Assembly (NCBI RefSeq): GCF_029522115.1
Contig: NZ_JAKWFK010000004.1
Span: forward strand, 434,001 to 498,000
Source of the DNA: Trinickia sp. Y13
GTDB lineage: Bacteria > Pseudomonadota > Gammaproteobacteria > Burkholderiales > Burkholderiaceae
Length of the DNA stretch: 64,000 nucleotides
Reading direction: 5' to 3'
This document shows positions 18,357 through 27,442 of the stretch, piece after piece (position 1 is the first letter of the stretch; every line of letters starts with the position of its first letter). Position numbers and translations under genes: made by a program. Below the pieces are notes generated by a model, which saw only the letters and a list, made by a program, of their open reading frames with translations, was not told the DNA's origin and did no database searches.

Positions 18357-19427
18357 TCAGAGCTTGCCGTCGGCCGCCATTTGCACGTAGGTCGGATCGA
18401 AGCGCAGCTTGACGTTGCCCTTGTTGCCGATCACGACGCCCTTGTCGAACGCCATGCCGACCGCGTCCGCGCTCTTCGCGTCTTGCCCTAGCAGACCGTG
18501 ATCGAACGAGAACTTCGCCACGCGCATCATGATCTTCGGCATGTCGGGGTTGGTAACGAAATCGAGCGCGGCCATCGGCGTATAGAACAGCGCAGTGGTG
18601 GACAGTTGGCCCTTGAAACCCGCGAGATCGGTGCCCGACGCCTTCGCCATGGCAGTAAGCGCAGCGGTGCTGCCAGCATTGTTGGCGTGCATCAACGCCA
18701 CCATCTCGAACCAAGCGCCCGTGAGCGCCTTGCCGAGCGCCGGGTTCTCCTGCAAGGTCTTCGTGTTGACGACCATCATGTCCATGATTTCGCCGGGGAT
18801 TTTGCTCGAATCGAAGACCTCGGAGACGTTCGGCTGTGCCTTTAGGTCGGCGAGCATCGGATTCCACGTCACCACGTTGCGGACGACGGGCGTCGCGAAC
18901 GCACCGGAGATGTCGGCATCCGACGTGTTCACGACTTTCAGGTCGCGTTCGCTCATGTGCGCGCTTTCGAGGGCGCGCGCGAGCAGATAATGCGAGACGG
19001 AGAATTGCACCAGATTGACCTGCTGGCCCTTCAGGTCGGCAATCCGCTTGCCCTTGCCCTTCATGAGCACGCCGTCGTTGCCGTTCGAATAGTCGCTGAC
19101 GATGAGCGCGGTCGAATCCACGCCGCCCGAGGCGGGGATGGTCAGCGCGTCCATGTTGGTCATCGCGCAACCGTCGAACTTGCCGGCGGTGTACTGGTTG
19201 ATGGATTCAACGTAGTCGTTCAGTTGCACGACATCGATGTTGATACCGTATTTCTTGGCCCACTTCGAAACAATGCCTTGCGTTTTCGCCTCGCCCCAAG
19301 GCATCCAGCCCGCGTAGATCGTCCAGCACACCTTGAAGTCGGTGCGACCCGCGGCAAACGAGGACGTGGAAGTAAGAGCGGCGAGAGAGACGGCGGCGAT
19401 ACCGAGAAGGCGAACGAACTTGCGCAT
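18357..19427 (-). CDS. Periplasmic substrate-binding protein of the guanidine/urea-type ABC transporter
   Basis: This 356-aa binding protein has a Sec signal peptide (residues 1-24, LLGIAAVSLAALTSTSSFAAG). The mature part (FKVCWTIYAGWMPWGEA, and so on) matches the NMT1/SsuA-like proteins that sit next to urea-carboxylase genes. The ATG at 19427 has GAGG eight bases upstream. The frame is open upstream, but that stretch is the guanidine-I riboswitch read as protein, so the longer start is wrong. It is the first gene of the operon and should be the main controlled step. Confidence 0.93.
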   Translation of the reverse strand: MRKFVRLLGIAAVSLAALTSTSSFAAGRTDFKVCWTIYAGWMPWGEAKTQGIVSKWAKKYGINIDVVQLNDYVESINQYTAGKFDGCAMTNMDALTIPASGGVDSTALIVSDYSNGNDGVLMKGKGKRIADLKGQQVNLVQFSVSHYLLARALESAHMSERDLKVVNTSDADISGAFATPVVRNVVTWNPMLADLKAQPNVSEVFDSSKIPGEIMDMMVVNTKTLQENPALGKALTGAWFEMVALMHANNAGSTAALTAMAKASGTDLAGFKGQLSTTALFYTPMAALDFVTNPDMPKIMMRVAKFSFDHGLLGQDAKSADAVGMAFDKGVVIGNKGNVKLRFDPTYVQMAADGKL

Positions 19428-19484
19428 GAGGTTGACCTCGGAAGGACGGTTAGCGACGGAAGGGAGCAGCGCAAACATCGCGTT

Positions 19485-19582
19485 CTCTCCCGGGCTTTTG
19501 TCCCGCCGTGTAACCTCGCCTGAGGTCGACAGCTCTCGGACCAGCGCCTGCATGAAGCAGGCCGGAACCCTAGCCGTCCATT
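19485..19582 (-). ncRNA. Guanidine-I (ykkC) riboswitch
   Basis: The leader of the binding-protein gene contains, in order on the minus strand, GGCTAGGGTTCCGGC, CTGGTCCGAGAGCT, ACACGGC and GGGACAAAAGCCCGGGAGA. These are the hallmark conserved segments of the guanidine-I aptamer. It ends about 58 nt before the ATG at 19427, which leaves room for an expression platform; no clear intrinsic terminator was seen, so control of translation is possible. Guanidine should turn the operon on. This riboswitch class is known to control urea-carboxylase operons with this type of transporter. Confidence 0.95.
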
Positions 19583-19802
19583 TCCAGATTGTGTGTTAAA
19601 CCGGTGACGCGCCGGTCCCTTGTGCATCGATTAAGCGAGAAGCGTGCCAACGGAAAAGAGGCTTGATCAGCGGTGTGCACGACGTTTTTCTTGCTCCGCT
19701 TTGGGTGATGTGCACTTTAAAGTGACACCTTGACTCTTTATCGGTGCATGGGCGTGGCGGTCCTTGGCGTCCGGCAACGCCACGAGGCGACGCGCATGGA
19801 AG

Positions 19803-20091
19803 TCAATCACTGAACAGAAGCTTCGCAGCGACCTTGATCTCAAAGTCGAAGCCATCAAGCCAGGTCAGCCCGACCGCGGTGAGCATCGGATGCGGCGCGT
19901 CGCCCCAAAACTCTGGCACGACCTGCCAGACGCGCTCGAATGTCGCTTGCGGATCCGCCATGAACACCGTGGCATCCATCACATCGCCGAACGCGCACCC
20001 GGCCTCGTGCAGGATCGCATTCAGGTATCGAAAAACAGAAGTTAGTCGCGCAGGTGTACCGGCGCGCCCATCGCGCCCCTCGACTAATCCG
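19803..20091 (-). pseudogene. RidA/YjgF-family gene remnant (N-terminus missing)
   Basis: The minus strand reads about 95 codons of a RidA-like (reactive imine/enamine deaminase) protein, including RYLNAILHEAG and the C-terminal TAVGLTWLDGFDFEIKVAA, ending at TGA 19803-19805. The upstream end runs into the stop of the LysR gene, with an in-frame TAA and no start or N-terminal strand. It is best read as a truncated gene fused by deletion to the end of the regulator gene. Confidence 0.7.
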
Positions 20092-20941
20092 CTAAATGTT
20101 TAACCGCGACGTCCACAAACGCGCGCAGCCGATGCAGCCGCCTGAGATCGCGGTGGTAGCCCATCCAGATCTCACGGCTTGGCGGCTCGTCTCTCAGATC
20201 GAGCCGGCGAATGGCGCCCAGCTGATCTCCGACAGGTCGCGGCAATACGGCAATGCCCAAACCTCGCCCGCACATCTGCGCCTGGACATTGCGGTTGTTC
20301 GACTGCAATACGACACTCGAGTTGGGGAAGCGATGTTTTAACCAGTCGATATCCGGAAAGCTGCCGGTCGACGTGTCCATCGCGATCAAGCGGTGCCCAG
20401 TGCCGTCCCCTTCCACCGGGTCCGCACTCGTGGCGGATACGTAGACGCCGTAGCGCATCCGAGTCAGCCGTCTTTGCACGATGTCGGGCACGTTGAACGG
20501 AACAATGCGGAAGGCGACGTCGGCTTCACGCTGGGCGAGATTAAACAAGCGTGTTCCGGTCAGGACCTCGATTTCAACGAGCGGATACGCGCTCGAATAT
20601 TCGGCGATCACGGGTGGCAACACATAGGCGCCAAACCAATCGGCCGACGACAATTTGAGCGTTCCTTCCAGCTTCTGTTGCTCGCCGGTCAGCCGGCGCT
20701 CCATCGTCAACGCACTTTCTTCCATCTGCTCGGCGAGCGGCAGGATAGCGGTGCCTTCCTCGGTCAAAACGAAACCGTCCACGGTTCGTTGAAACAGCAC
20801 CTGCCCTGTGGCTTCTTCGAGTGCGCGAAGCCGTCGGCCGATGGTGGGATGACTGAGCTGCAGCCCGCGTGCGGCGGCGCCGAGCGTCCCGGTGCGCGCG
20901 ACCGCGAGGAAGATCCTGACATCGCCCCACTCCATATCCAC
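20084..20941 (-). CDS. LysR-family transcriptional regulator
   Basis: This 285-aa regulator has an N-terminal winged helix-turn-helix (WGDVRIFLAVARTGTLGAAA, then LSHPTIGRRLRALEE) and a LysR substrate-binding domain of the type often adjacent to quinone oxidoreductases and hydrolases. It is divergent from the alpha/beta hydrolase and dehydrogenase pair (161 bp between starts), which are its likely targets. Its own 3' end runs directly into the RidA remnant, so a former downstream partner has been lost. The effector is unknown. Confidence 0.9.
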   Translation of the reverse strand: MDMEWGDVRIFLAVARTGTLGAAARGLQLSHPTIGRRLRALEEATGQVLFQRTVDGFVLTEEGTAILPLAEQMEESALTMERRLTGEQQKLEGTLKLSSADWFGAYVLPPVIAEYSSAYPLVEIEVLTGTRLFNLAQREADVAFRIVPFNVPDIVQRRLTRMRYGVYVSATSADPVEGDGTGHRLIAMDTSTGSFPDIDWLKHRFPNSSVVLQSNNRNVQAQMCGRGLGIAVLPRPVGDQLGAIRRLDLRDEPPSREIWMGYHRDLRRLHRLRAFVDVAVKHLAD

Positions 20942-21102
20942 GCACCCACAAAAATGAACGGACGGTGTGCATTATAGTGAATTGTCGAACGAAAATGAAT
21001 TTGCGAGACTTCGCTCCGTCGCATGTCGCAAGGCCCTCACGATGCACGGCTCGTGCGCCGCGCACTCCGCAGGTTACTCACATTTAAGACAGGAGAAGGG
21101 CC

Positions 21103-22107
21103 ATGGCCTTCTGGAAAAATGCAGCCCCCCGCACCGTGCGTCGCGGACACATGTGGATTTCCGGCGATCGTATTCAACGAAACGGCGAGACCTACCAATG
21201 CGGCCCGCTCTTTGTCGAGTGGGAAGCGCCCGAGCAGGTGACTCGCCCTTGGCCGATCGTGCTTCTTCACGGCGGCGGCTATCAGGGCACCGAGTGGTTC
21301 GACACGCCGGATGGTCGGCCGGGCTGGGCGCAACGCTTGGTGGAAGCGGGCTATGCGGTTCTCGTCGCCGACCGCCCGGGGCAAGGACGCTCACCCTTTC
21401 ACGTCGAGACGATGGGGCCGATGGGTCCGGCGTTTTCCTATGAACACGGCCGCCATATCTACTTCCCGGCCGAATACGAAGCTCGGCACACTCAATGGCC
21501 CTTTGCCCGGGATGACGAAGCTGCAATGGACGAGTTCATCGCGGGCTATGGGCCGCTGCCCGCTGACCTTGCGTTTTCCGAGGACATGGAGGCGGACAGG
21601 ATCGCGAAGCTGTTGGACCGAATCGGCCCGGCGATCCTGCTGACGCACTCGGCGTCGGGGCCGGTCGGCTGGTTGGTGGCTGATCGTCGGCCAAAACTCG
21701 TGAAAGCGATCGTCGCGGTCGAGCCGATGGGCCCTCCGTTTGCCGAGATTCCCAATATCGGCTCGCTGACCTGGGGCCTCGCGGCGGCGCCGCTGAGCTG
21801 GGAGCCGCCCGTCGCGTCGCCTGACGAACTGCGCGCGGCTGCGCCCGGCGCGCATCGGCTGCCTGCGCTCGCCGGTTTGCCGATCGTCGCCGTAACGGCC
21901 GAGGCTTCCGCTTTCGCTGCCGCTAGTCGACCCGCGATCGAGCAACTCAAGGCGGCAGGCAGCGAGGCTGAACTGCTGCATCTTCCCGACCATGGCGTGT
22001 TCGGCAACGGCCATGGGCTCATCTACGAGAAGAACTCCGATGATGCGCTGGCACCGGTGTTGAACTGGCTCATCGAACACACCGAAGCGCCAAACCAGGC
22101 GCGATGA
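21103..22107 (+). CDS. Alpha/beta hydrolase
   Basis: This 334-aa cytoplasmic hydrolase has an oxyanion segment LLHGGGYQG, a nucleophile elbow LTHSASG (probable S183) and a C-terminal histidine near DHGVFGNGHG. A cap-like insertion with aromatic residues (about 100-160) is present. The ATG at 21103 follows AGGAGAAGGGCC. It is divergent from the LysR gene and 37 bp upstream of a dehydrogenase. The same pairing of esterase-like hydrolase and dehydrogenase suggests a small detoxification or carbon-source pathway. The substrate is not recognisable. Confidence 0.85.
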   Translation: MAFWKNAAPRTVRRGHMWISGDRIQRNGETYQCGPLFVEWEAPEQVTRPWPIVLLHGGGYQGTEWFDTPDGRPGWAQRLVEAGYAVLVADRPGQGRSPFHVETMGPMGPAFSYEHGRHIYFPAEYEARHTQWPFARDDEAAMDEFIAGYGPLPADLAFSEDMEADRIAKLLDRIGPAILLTHSASGPVGWLVADRRPKLVKAIVAVEPMGPPFAEIPNIGSLTWGLAAAPLSWEPPVASPDELRAAAPGAHRLPALAGLPIVAVTAEASAFAAASRPAIEQLKAAGSEAELLHLPDHGVFGNGHGLIYEKNSDDALAPVLNWLIEHTEAPNQAR

Positions 22108-22144
22108 CAATCCCGAAAAAAACGGGTGGATACTGGAGAATCAG

Positions 22145-23005
22145 ATGGAAATCGGAATAATTGGTCTAGGCGCAATGGGCCGGGAAATCGCCCGCAATCT
22201 GGGTGCTGCCGGTCATACCGTCCGCGCATGGAACCGCTCCGGCGGGAATGTCGAAGGTGTGCGGATGGTTCGGACGCCTGCGGAAGCATTGCGGGGCGAG
22301 ATGGTCTTGACGATGCTCTCCGACGACGCGGCTATCCGCAGCGTCCTGCTGGATGCGAATCTGCTGCGTCAGTCACGGCCGGGCCTCGTGCATGTCGTGG
22401 CATCAACGATCTCCGTGGCATTCGCACGGGAGTTGGTGAAGGTTCACAGCGTGGCAGGGATCGGCTATGTGGCTGCGCCGGTGTTGGGGCGGCCGGACGT
22501 TGCCGCCAAGGGCGAGCTCAATGTGCTCGCCGCGGGCGCGTCGGCCGCTCTAGAAAAAGTAAAGCCGGCGCTGGAAGTCATCGGCAAACGCGTCTGGGAC
22601 ATGGGCGAAGCCCCCCCTGCAGCCTATGCCGCCAAAATTGCCTGCAACATGATGATCGCGATGGCGATCGAGGCGATGGCAGAAGCCGTAGTTCTAACCG
22701 AGACGAATGGTGTTTCGCGGGAGCGTTTTTTCGAGCTGATCTTGGGAACGATGTTTGGTAGCCGTCCTTATCAGACCTATTCCAACAATATCATCCGGAA
22801 CGAGTATCGACCTGGCTTCAAGGCGTCGCTCGGGTTGAAGGACCTCCGTCTTGCCTGCGATGCAGCAGAACAGGCTGGCGGCACGTTGCCGATGCTCGCT
22901 GCGGTGCATGGCCGGATGAGCGAAACCGTCGACGCGGGCATGGGCGATCGCGACTGGTCTGCGATCGCAGCTTTGGCAGTTGATCCGTCCGCGCACAACG
23001 CATGA
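22145..23005 (+). CDS. NAD(P)-dependent beta-hydroxyacid dehydrogenase family protein
   Basis: This 286-aa protein is in the 3-hydroxyisobutyrate/6-phosphogluconate dehydrogenase superfamily. The N-terminal Rossmann motif is GLGAMGREIARNLG. The catalytic lysine is K164 in AAKIACNMM, with N168 following. The second domain is all-helical. The substrate motif normally at residues 110-125 reads APVLGRPDVAAKGEL, the version seen in glyoxylate/succinic-semialdehyde reductases and imine reductase-like members. It is in an operon with the upstream hydrolase. Confidence 0.88.
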   Translation: MEIGIIGLGAMGREIARNLGAAGHTVRAWNRSGGNVEGVRMVRTPAEALRGEMVLTMLSDDAAIRSVLLDANLLRQSRPGLVHVVASTISVAFARELVKVHSVAGIGYVAAPVLGRPDVAAKGELNVLAAGASAALEKVKPALEVIGKRVWDMGEAPPAAYAAKIACNMMIAMAIEAMAEAVVLTETNGVSRERFFELILGTMFGSRPYQTYSNNIIRNEYRPGFKASLGLKDLRLACDAAEQAGGTLPMLAAVHGRMSETVDAGMGDRDWSAIAALAVDPSAHNA

Positions 23006-23137
23006 TGGACGCCACTACGGTCCAAAATACGTCAGAAGCTCATCTGCGAACGGGCGAACTCGTTGCGCTGTTCGAGGACTGGCGGCTCGATCAGCCAATA
23101 AATCGCAAAACTTGAAAGCATCGCCCGTCTCGCCCTT

Positions 23138-23605
23138 CTACGATTGCTTGTACCGAACCGGATTCTGCGGATCAGCGCGGAATATGCGGCCGACCTCCGC
23201 GCAAAGGTCGAAAACGTTCTCAGCTTTGAGCGAATCGAAGCGCTCGAAGCTGAAGTTGTTTCGGCCCATTCTCGATTCCCCTAACGCCCCTTTGTATGCG
23301 GGCACGATCGGAAGGCCGTCTCGCGTCGTCGAGATATACACGCTGATATAGCGCAACTGCAGTGCAACACCGATCACGGGCCACGATATGGACTCGCCGC
23401 CTGAGCGAGCCGTGTAGCTGAATCTTCCATGCCCGATCATGCTCATGCGCATCCCGGGGTGGCCTGGCGGTGTCCCTTTGTGGAAGTAGCGCCGCAGGCT
23501 GGGCGCGGCTTCTCGGATCAACGCACTGAGCTTGTCTAGATCCTCACGGCGCTCGGGATCGAGGTTAAGGTAGGACTCGAGGGTGGTTGCATGGACCTGG
23601 AACAT
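23138..23605 (-). CDS. DUF1801-domain protein
   Basis: This 155-aa soluble protein carries a DUF1801/YdhG-like domain (LSALIREAAPSLRRYFHKG and FSYTARSGGE). The function of the family is unknown; some members are linked to iron or to stress. The ATG at 23605 has AGGAG nine bases upstream; the frame extends further but without a credible start. It is monocistronic and converges on the dehydrogenase gene. No operon partner gives a hint. Confidence 0.8.
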   Translation of the reverse strand: MFQVHATTLESYLNLDPERREDLDKLSALIREAAPSLRRYFHKGTPPGHPGMRMSMIGHGRFSYTARSGGESISWPVIGVALQLRYISVYISTTRDGLPIVPAYKGALGESRMGRNNFSFERFDSLKAENVFDLCAEVGRIFRADPQNPVRYKQS

Positions 23606-23981
23606 GAAAAGGGGCTCCTGCGGATTGCCTCCATAACGACGAACGAATAAACGGCAATTCGACAGAGCACACCGTCGGATCGGAGGGGCAGCGAATAAAG
23701 CTGATGCAGATTGCATTCCCCGCACATACCTGCTTCAATTGCCTACGATAATGGCGCTCCAATGCGCCTGGCGCGCGATGGATTTTCGCGCCAATGTCAT
23801 CGGCAAAACGAAAAACCGGGCATTCGCAAAAACGAACACGTGCATGCTGCATTAATGCACAAAATACCGAACGAAACAGCCGTATAAAAAGAAAGCGATT
23901 TTGCGCCATCCGGCGCATCCCCCGGCCGCCATGAGATCCGCGGCGGCTATCTTCATCGACGTTTCGCGTAGGAGACCTATC
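23606..23981. other. Intergenic stretch without recognised gene
   Basis: These 376 bp separate two divergent genes, the DUF1801 gene and the large orphan gene. The only clear elements are the AGGAG ribosome sites at either end (AGGAG at 23970-23974 for the gene to the right). The central part is less GC-rich than the genes around it and probably holds both promoters. No repeat or RNA element was recognised. Confidence 0.6.
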
Positions 23982-25787
23982 GTGACCGCCGTATCGAAAG
24001 CCCTTCGTTCCGCTTTTAGCGAAATCCCACCTCCCTCACAAGCCACGCAACTCGTCCAATGGCAGGACGTCAGCACCGTCGATCTCGCACCGTACGCGCC
24101 GCCCAATGCCTCCGTGCCGATGGGCCAGTACGCCGTCTACACCGTCATGCAGTGGGCGCAAGCACAAGGTTTCGCGGGCGCCGTGCCGACTTGGGAAGTC
24201 GGCGACGGCACGTGGGGCGTCATTTGCTTTGTCAGCCATCCCGGGGTGAGCGTCGTCCAGATTCCGATCGCGAGCCTGCCCGGATACGACCCCAACAATC
24301 CCCAAGCCTGCGGGCAAGCGATCATGCGTTGGGCGACTGCGCAAGCGAACGGCGCGAATCAACTCGCCATTCCGACCTACGTCAGCGACGGCGTCAATGC
24401 ATCGGCCCTCGTCTTCACGCAGAGCTATCCGCAGCTGTCCTTCTATGACGCGCCGAATACGCAGCTGTATTTCTCGCTGGGGCAGCCGGCCAAGCTAGTC
24501 GATCTCACGGACCCCGCCGTGTGGGCCAACGCCGCGATGCGCGTGGCACAAAACATCGGGTACTCGGCGGGCTGGCCGACGTGGGAATGGACCACCACGC
24601 GCGGGCTGATCGGCATCCCCGAATACGATCTCGGGCCATTGCCAGAGGCGAGCTCGGATAACGTGGATACGGTGGTCGCGGTCCTGCACCAAACGTATCT
24701 GGCGCTGCAGAACTGCGAGAGCGTGGCATCATCGCTGACCACGGGCGTCTTCGTCGATTTCACGGCCGCGCCGATCGCCGATCCCACCATGCAGATTCTC
24801 GTCGACTGCTTGTTCGGCGCGGTGCAGGCTTGCCTGAACGCCATCCCCGGGGTGGGCGGTGTACTGGCTTCCCTCGTGTCGACGGGGGTACAGGTGGCGA
24901 TAGACGCGACCAAGAGCAGCGGCGGGACGTTCTCGCTCGAGCAATATCAAAACATGCTCGTCGATGCGACCAATGCGACGATCGATTACGTCACGCAGAT
25001 GCACGACAATCTGCAACAAGCGAGCGGGGACGATTTGCAGAACCTGTGGCAATCGCCGTACGCGGATCCGATGTCCGGGCGCAGCGTGGCGCTCGGTATG
25101 CTGGCTTATACGCCGCAGACAGTCGTCAACGGCGACGAGTACTGGGCGTTGTTGTCGCAACAGCTCGTCAAGAGCTATATGGACAACCTCAAGATCCAGA
25201 TCAGTTCGCAGCTCTACGGGATTCAGTCGCGTACCTATCCGAATCGCGCGCCGGATAAGCAATGGTGGGACGGAACGATTGCATCGGTCACGGGGCCTGG
25301 CGGGGATTGTTCGCAATACGTCGCCGATCGGGACGACGATCTATCGGTGTGGTACAACGGCGCGCAGCAGGTAGACGACTATGTGACGCTCAACGAATGG
25401 TGGATGCAGAGCCTTGCGAGCGGCCTTCCCTCGTATCCACCGACCTCGCTCGTCTACAACCTGTTCTCCGACGATGGTTTCGGCGTGACGACAGGCGGTT
25501 GGGCGGGTCCTTTTACGAAGCAGCAGTACTACACCCAGTTCTTCGTGCCGCAGACTCAAATCGGTCTCGATGGCACCTATGTACAGCAATGGGCGTACAA
25601 CCAGCCCGGCGTGATCGTCGGCGCGACGGTCTTCGGTCAAGACTTCGCGCAGATGGTGGCGGGCTACACCGATAGCTATGGCCGGGCCTACGTCAGTTCG
25701 TCACAAGGCATCAGTGAGGTTGACCAGATGTGCGGGTTCACGCAATCGATCATTACCAACTATCTGCAGCAGATCGTGAATCCGTGA
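23982..25787 (+). CDS. Uncharacterised 601-aa protein with N-terminal internal repeats and a hydrophobic core segment
   Basis: I do not recognise this family. The GTG at 23982 follows AGGAG (7-nt spacing), so I prefer it to an ATG 27 codons upstream. No signal peptide is visible. The first 220 residues contain three related units: QWAQAQGFAGAVPTW (58-71), RWATAQANGANQLAIPTY (116-133) and RVAQNIGYSAGWPTW (187-201), each followed by strand-like sequence and separated by about 60-70 residues. Residues 270-307 form a glycine-rich hydrophobic stretch around NAIPGVGGVLASLVSTG, after which the chain is helical and then rich in Trp, Tyr and Gln. Such a layout could suit a pore-forming or lectin-like protein, but this is speculation. 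It is monocistronic. Confidence 0.85.
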   Translation: MTAVSKALRSAFSEIPPPSQATQLVQWQDVSTVDLAPYAPPNASVPMGQYAVYTVMQWAQAQGFAGAVPTWEVGDGTWGVICFVSHPGVSVVQIPIASLPGYDPNNPQACGQAIMRWATAQANGANQLAIPTYVSDGVNASALVFTQSYPQLSFYDAPNTQLYFSLGQPAKLVDLTDPAVWANAAMRVAQNIGYSAGWPTWEWTTTRGLIGIPEYDLGPLPEASSDNVDTVVAVLHQTYLALQNCESVASSLTTGVFVDFTAAPIADPTMQILVDCLFGAVQACLNAIPGVGGVLASLVSTGVQVAIDATKSSGGTFSLEQYQNMLVDATNATIDYVTQMHDNLQQASGDDLQNLWQSPYADPMSGRSVALGMLAYTPQTVVNGDEYWALLSQQLVKSYMDNLKIQISSQLYGIQSRTYPNRAPDKQWWDGTIASVTGPGGDCSQYVADRDDDLSVWYNGAQQVDDYVTLNEWWMQSLASGLPSYPPTSLVYNLFSDDGFGVTTGGWAGPFTKQQYYTQFFVPQTQIGLDGTYVQQWAYNQPGVIVGATVFGQDFAQMVAGYTDSYGRAYVSSSQGISEVDQMCGFTQSIITNYLQQIVNP

Positions 25788-25832
25788 TGACGGTCGTTCG
25801 GTAATCGGCGGCTCATTGCCGATTTCGAACGG

Positions 25833-25878
25833 GGCGCGTTTCGCTCACCTGTGGGGTCGACTCGCGGCGAAACGCGCC
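25833..25878. repeat. Perfect 12-bp inverted repeat downstream of the orphan gene
   Basis: GGCGCGTTTCGC at 25833-25844 is matched by GCGAAACGCGCC at 25867-25878, with 22 bases between. The stem would be strong, but no T-run follows on either side, so it is not a textbook terminator. It lies 46 bp after the stop of the orphan gene. The rest of 25788-26134 holds no recognised feature. Confidence 0.7.
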
Positions 25879-26134
25879 GGGCTGGAAAATCAGCGTATTC
25901 AGATGCTCCAGCTCAATTCTCTCCGCACCGCGGAGAGAAGTGCCCCGGCATGTGTAGCGGAGGCGGCCGACCGACGGAAGCCGCCTCCAAATGCGCCATC
26001 GGCGCAACGGTGGCGAACGATTGCAGTCGATCGGAAACCGGTCGCGACACTCCTCGACTAGCACGAGTGGCAATAGAAATCGCCCCCCTTGCCCGACCAT
26101 GCCATCTACATAGTAGAGGCTCGTATGAAGCGGA

Positions 26135-27070
26135 TCATTCGATCCTGATAGCGAGTTCCTCGGCATACGCATTCAACTGATCACCCACGTGCACCCTGAG
26201 CACATCGATGAAGCGTTTGATTTTCGCGTCGACGAATTGACGCGACGAATACACCGCGTAGACGTTGCGCTGACTTGTATGAAATTGAGGCAAGACACGC
26301 ACGAGCGATCCTTTTCGCAAATCGTCAATTGCCGAAAAGCCGGCGATGAGGCCGATCCCTGCGCCCGCCTGTAGTACCGTGGACATGGCATCCATGTCGT
26401 TCACGCCGAAGTGAGGCCCCATCGGACGATACACCGCCTGGCCGTCCCTGCTTTCCAGATGCCACTCGTCGGGCGCGTAATCAACCGTGGTAAGGAGTAC
26501 ACATGTGTGATCAACCAAATCTTCAACGCATTCGGGCGCCGGATGCTGCGCGAGATAAGCAGGTGACGCCGCCAGGATGCAATGGCTCGCACCGATCTTC
26601 TGGCTCACATACGCCGAGTCCGGCAGTGTGCGTGCAATGACGATCGCCACGTCAAGCTGCTCTTCGAGCAGATTTGGCATCCTCTGTGACAGCATGAGGT
26701 CGACCGATACTTCCGGGTATGTGCTCCGATAGGCGAGCACGGCTTGCGAAACAAGTTCACGACCTAACCCGGGAACCGCGTGCACGCGCAATACACCGCG
26801 CGGCTCCAGCAGCGCATCACGCGCCTCCGCTTCTGCGCGTTCAATGTCCGAGAGGATCGCAACGCTACGTTCGTAAAAGCGTCGGCCCGCGTCGGTTACT
26901 ACAAGCCGTCGCGTCGAACGCTGCAGCAACCGCGTGTTGAGACTGTCCTCAAGCACCGAGACCGCCCGAGAGATGTTACCGACGGTCGTATCGAGGTGGT
27001 TTGCAACAGCCGTGAAGCTGCCCATCTCGACCACTTTTGCGAACACCGACATGGTGTAGACCTTGTCCAT
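26135..27070 (-). CDS. LysR-family transcriptional regulator
   Basis: This 311-aa regulator of the DmlR/CrgA-like LysR subgroup has an N-terminal helix-turn-helix (VYTMSVFAKVVEMGSFTAVA) and the usual alpha/beta effector domain (ILAASPAYLAQHP is typical). It is divergent from the aldehyde dehydrogenase operon across 372 bp, which is its expected target. The effector is not predictable. It is full length with no sign of decay. Confidence 0.92.
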   Translation of the reverse strand: MDKVYTMSVFAKVVEMGSFTAVANHLDTTVGNISRAVSVLEDSLNTRLLQRSTRRLVVTDAGRRFYERSVAILSDIERAEAEARDALLEPRGVLRVHAVPGLGRELVSQAVLAYRSTYPEVSVDLMLSQRMPNLLEEQLDVAIVIARTLPDSAYVSQKIGASHCILAASPAYLAQHPAPECVEDLVDHTCVLLTTVDYAPDEWHLESRDGQAVYRPMGPHFGVNDMDAMSTVLQAGAGIGLIAGFSAIDDLRKGSLVRVLPQFHTSQRNVYAVYSSRQFVDAKIKRFIDVLRVHVGDQLNAYAEELAIRIE

Positions 27071-27442
27071 TGGGCACCCTTGTTTGAATTTTTCGTCGAA
27101 GCGCTGCGGCTGGCTCGCGCGAGCTTGCGATGATAGAGCCGGCGCCTATTTCGTGCAGTACGCCTCGCGCCCGTCTCATTTGAGCACGTCCTTTCAATAT
27201 CATTTCATTCCGGCCGGAGATTTTCTCTCTGGCGACAAGATTCATTCTTTCCAGCCCCACTAAGTCGCCGCCCGCATCACGCCTAGACTTGGTCCCGAAG
27301 TCAGCCAATCAAAACACGGAAGTTCCGACCCGAGCGCCGCTCGACCAGGCAGATCACCCGGATACGCCGCAGTGCTGGTGTTCGTATTCAGCTCGCGGAA
27401 AGCACGTCTTAATTCGCAGTCCTAATTACATAGGTTATCAAC
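27071..27442. other. Divergent promoter region between LysR gene and aldehyde dehydrogenase operon
   Basis: No gene is present in these 372 bp. The region must contain the promoters of both divergent units. I could not single out a convincing T-N11-A LysR box or a strong sigma-70 promoter by eye. Confidence 0.6.

Noticed and set aside
19428-19553. N-terminal extension of the guanidine transporter binding protein
   Set aside because: The extra codons are the riboswitch region read as protein; the signal peptide and ribosome site fit the ATG at 19427.
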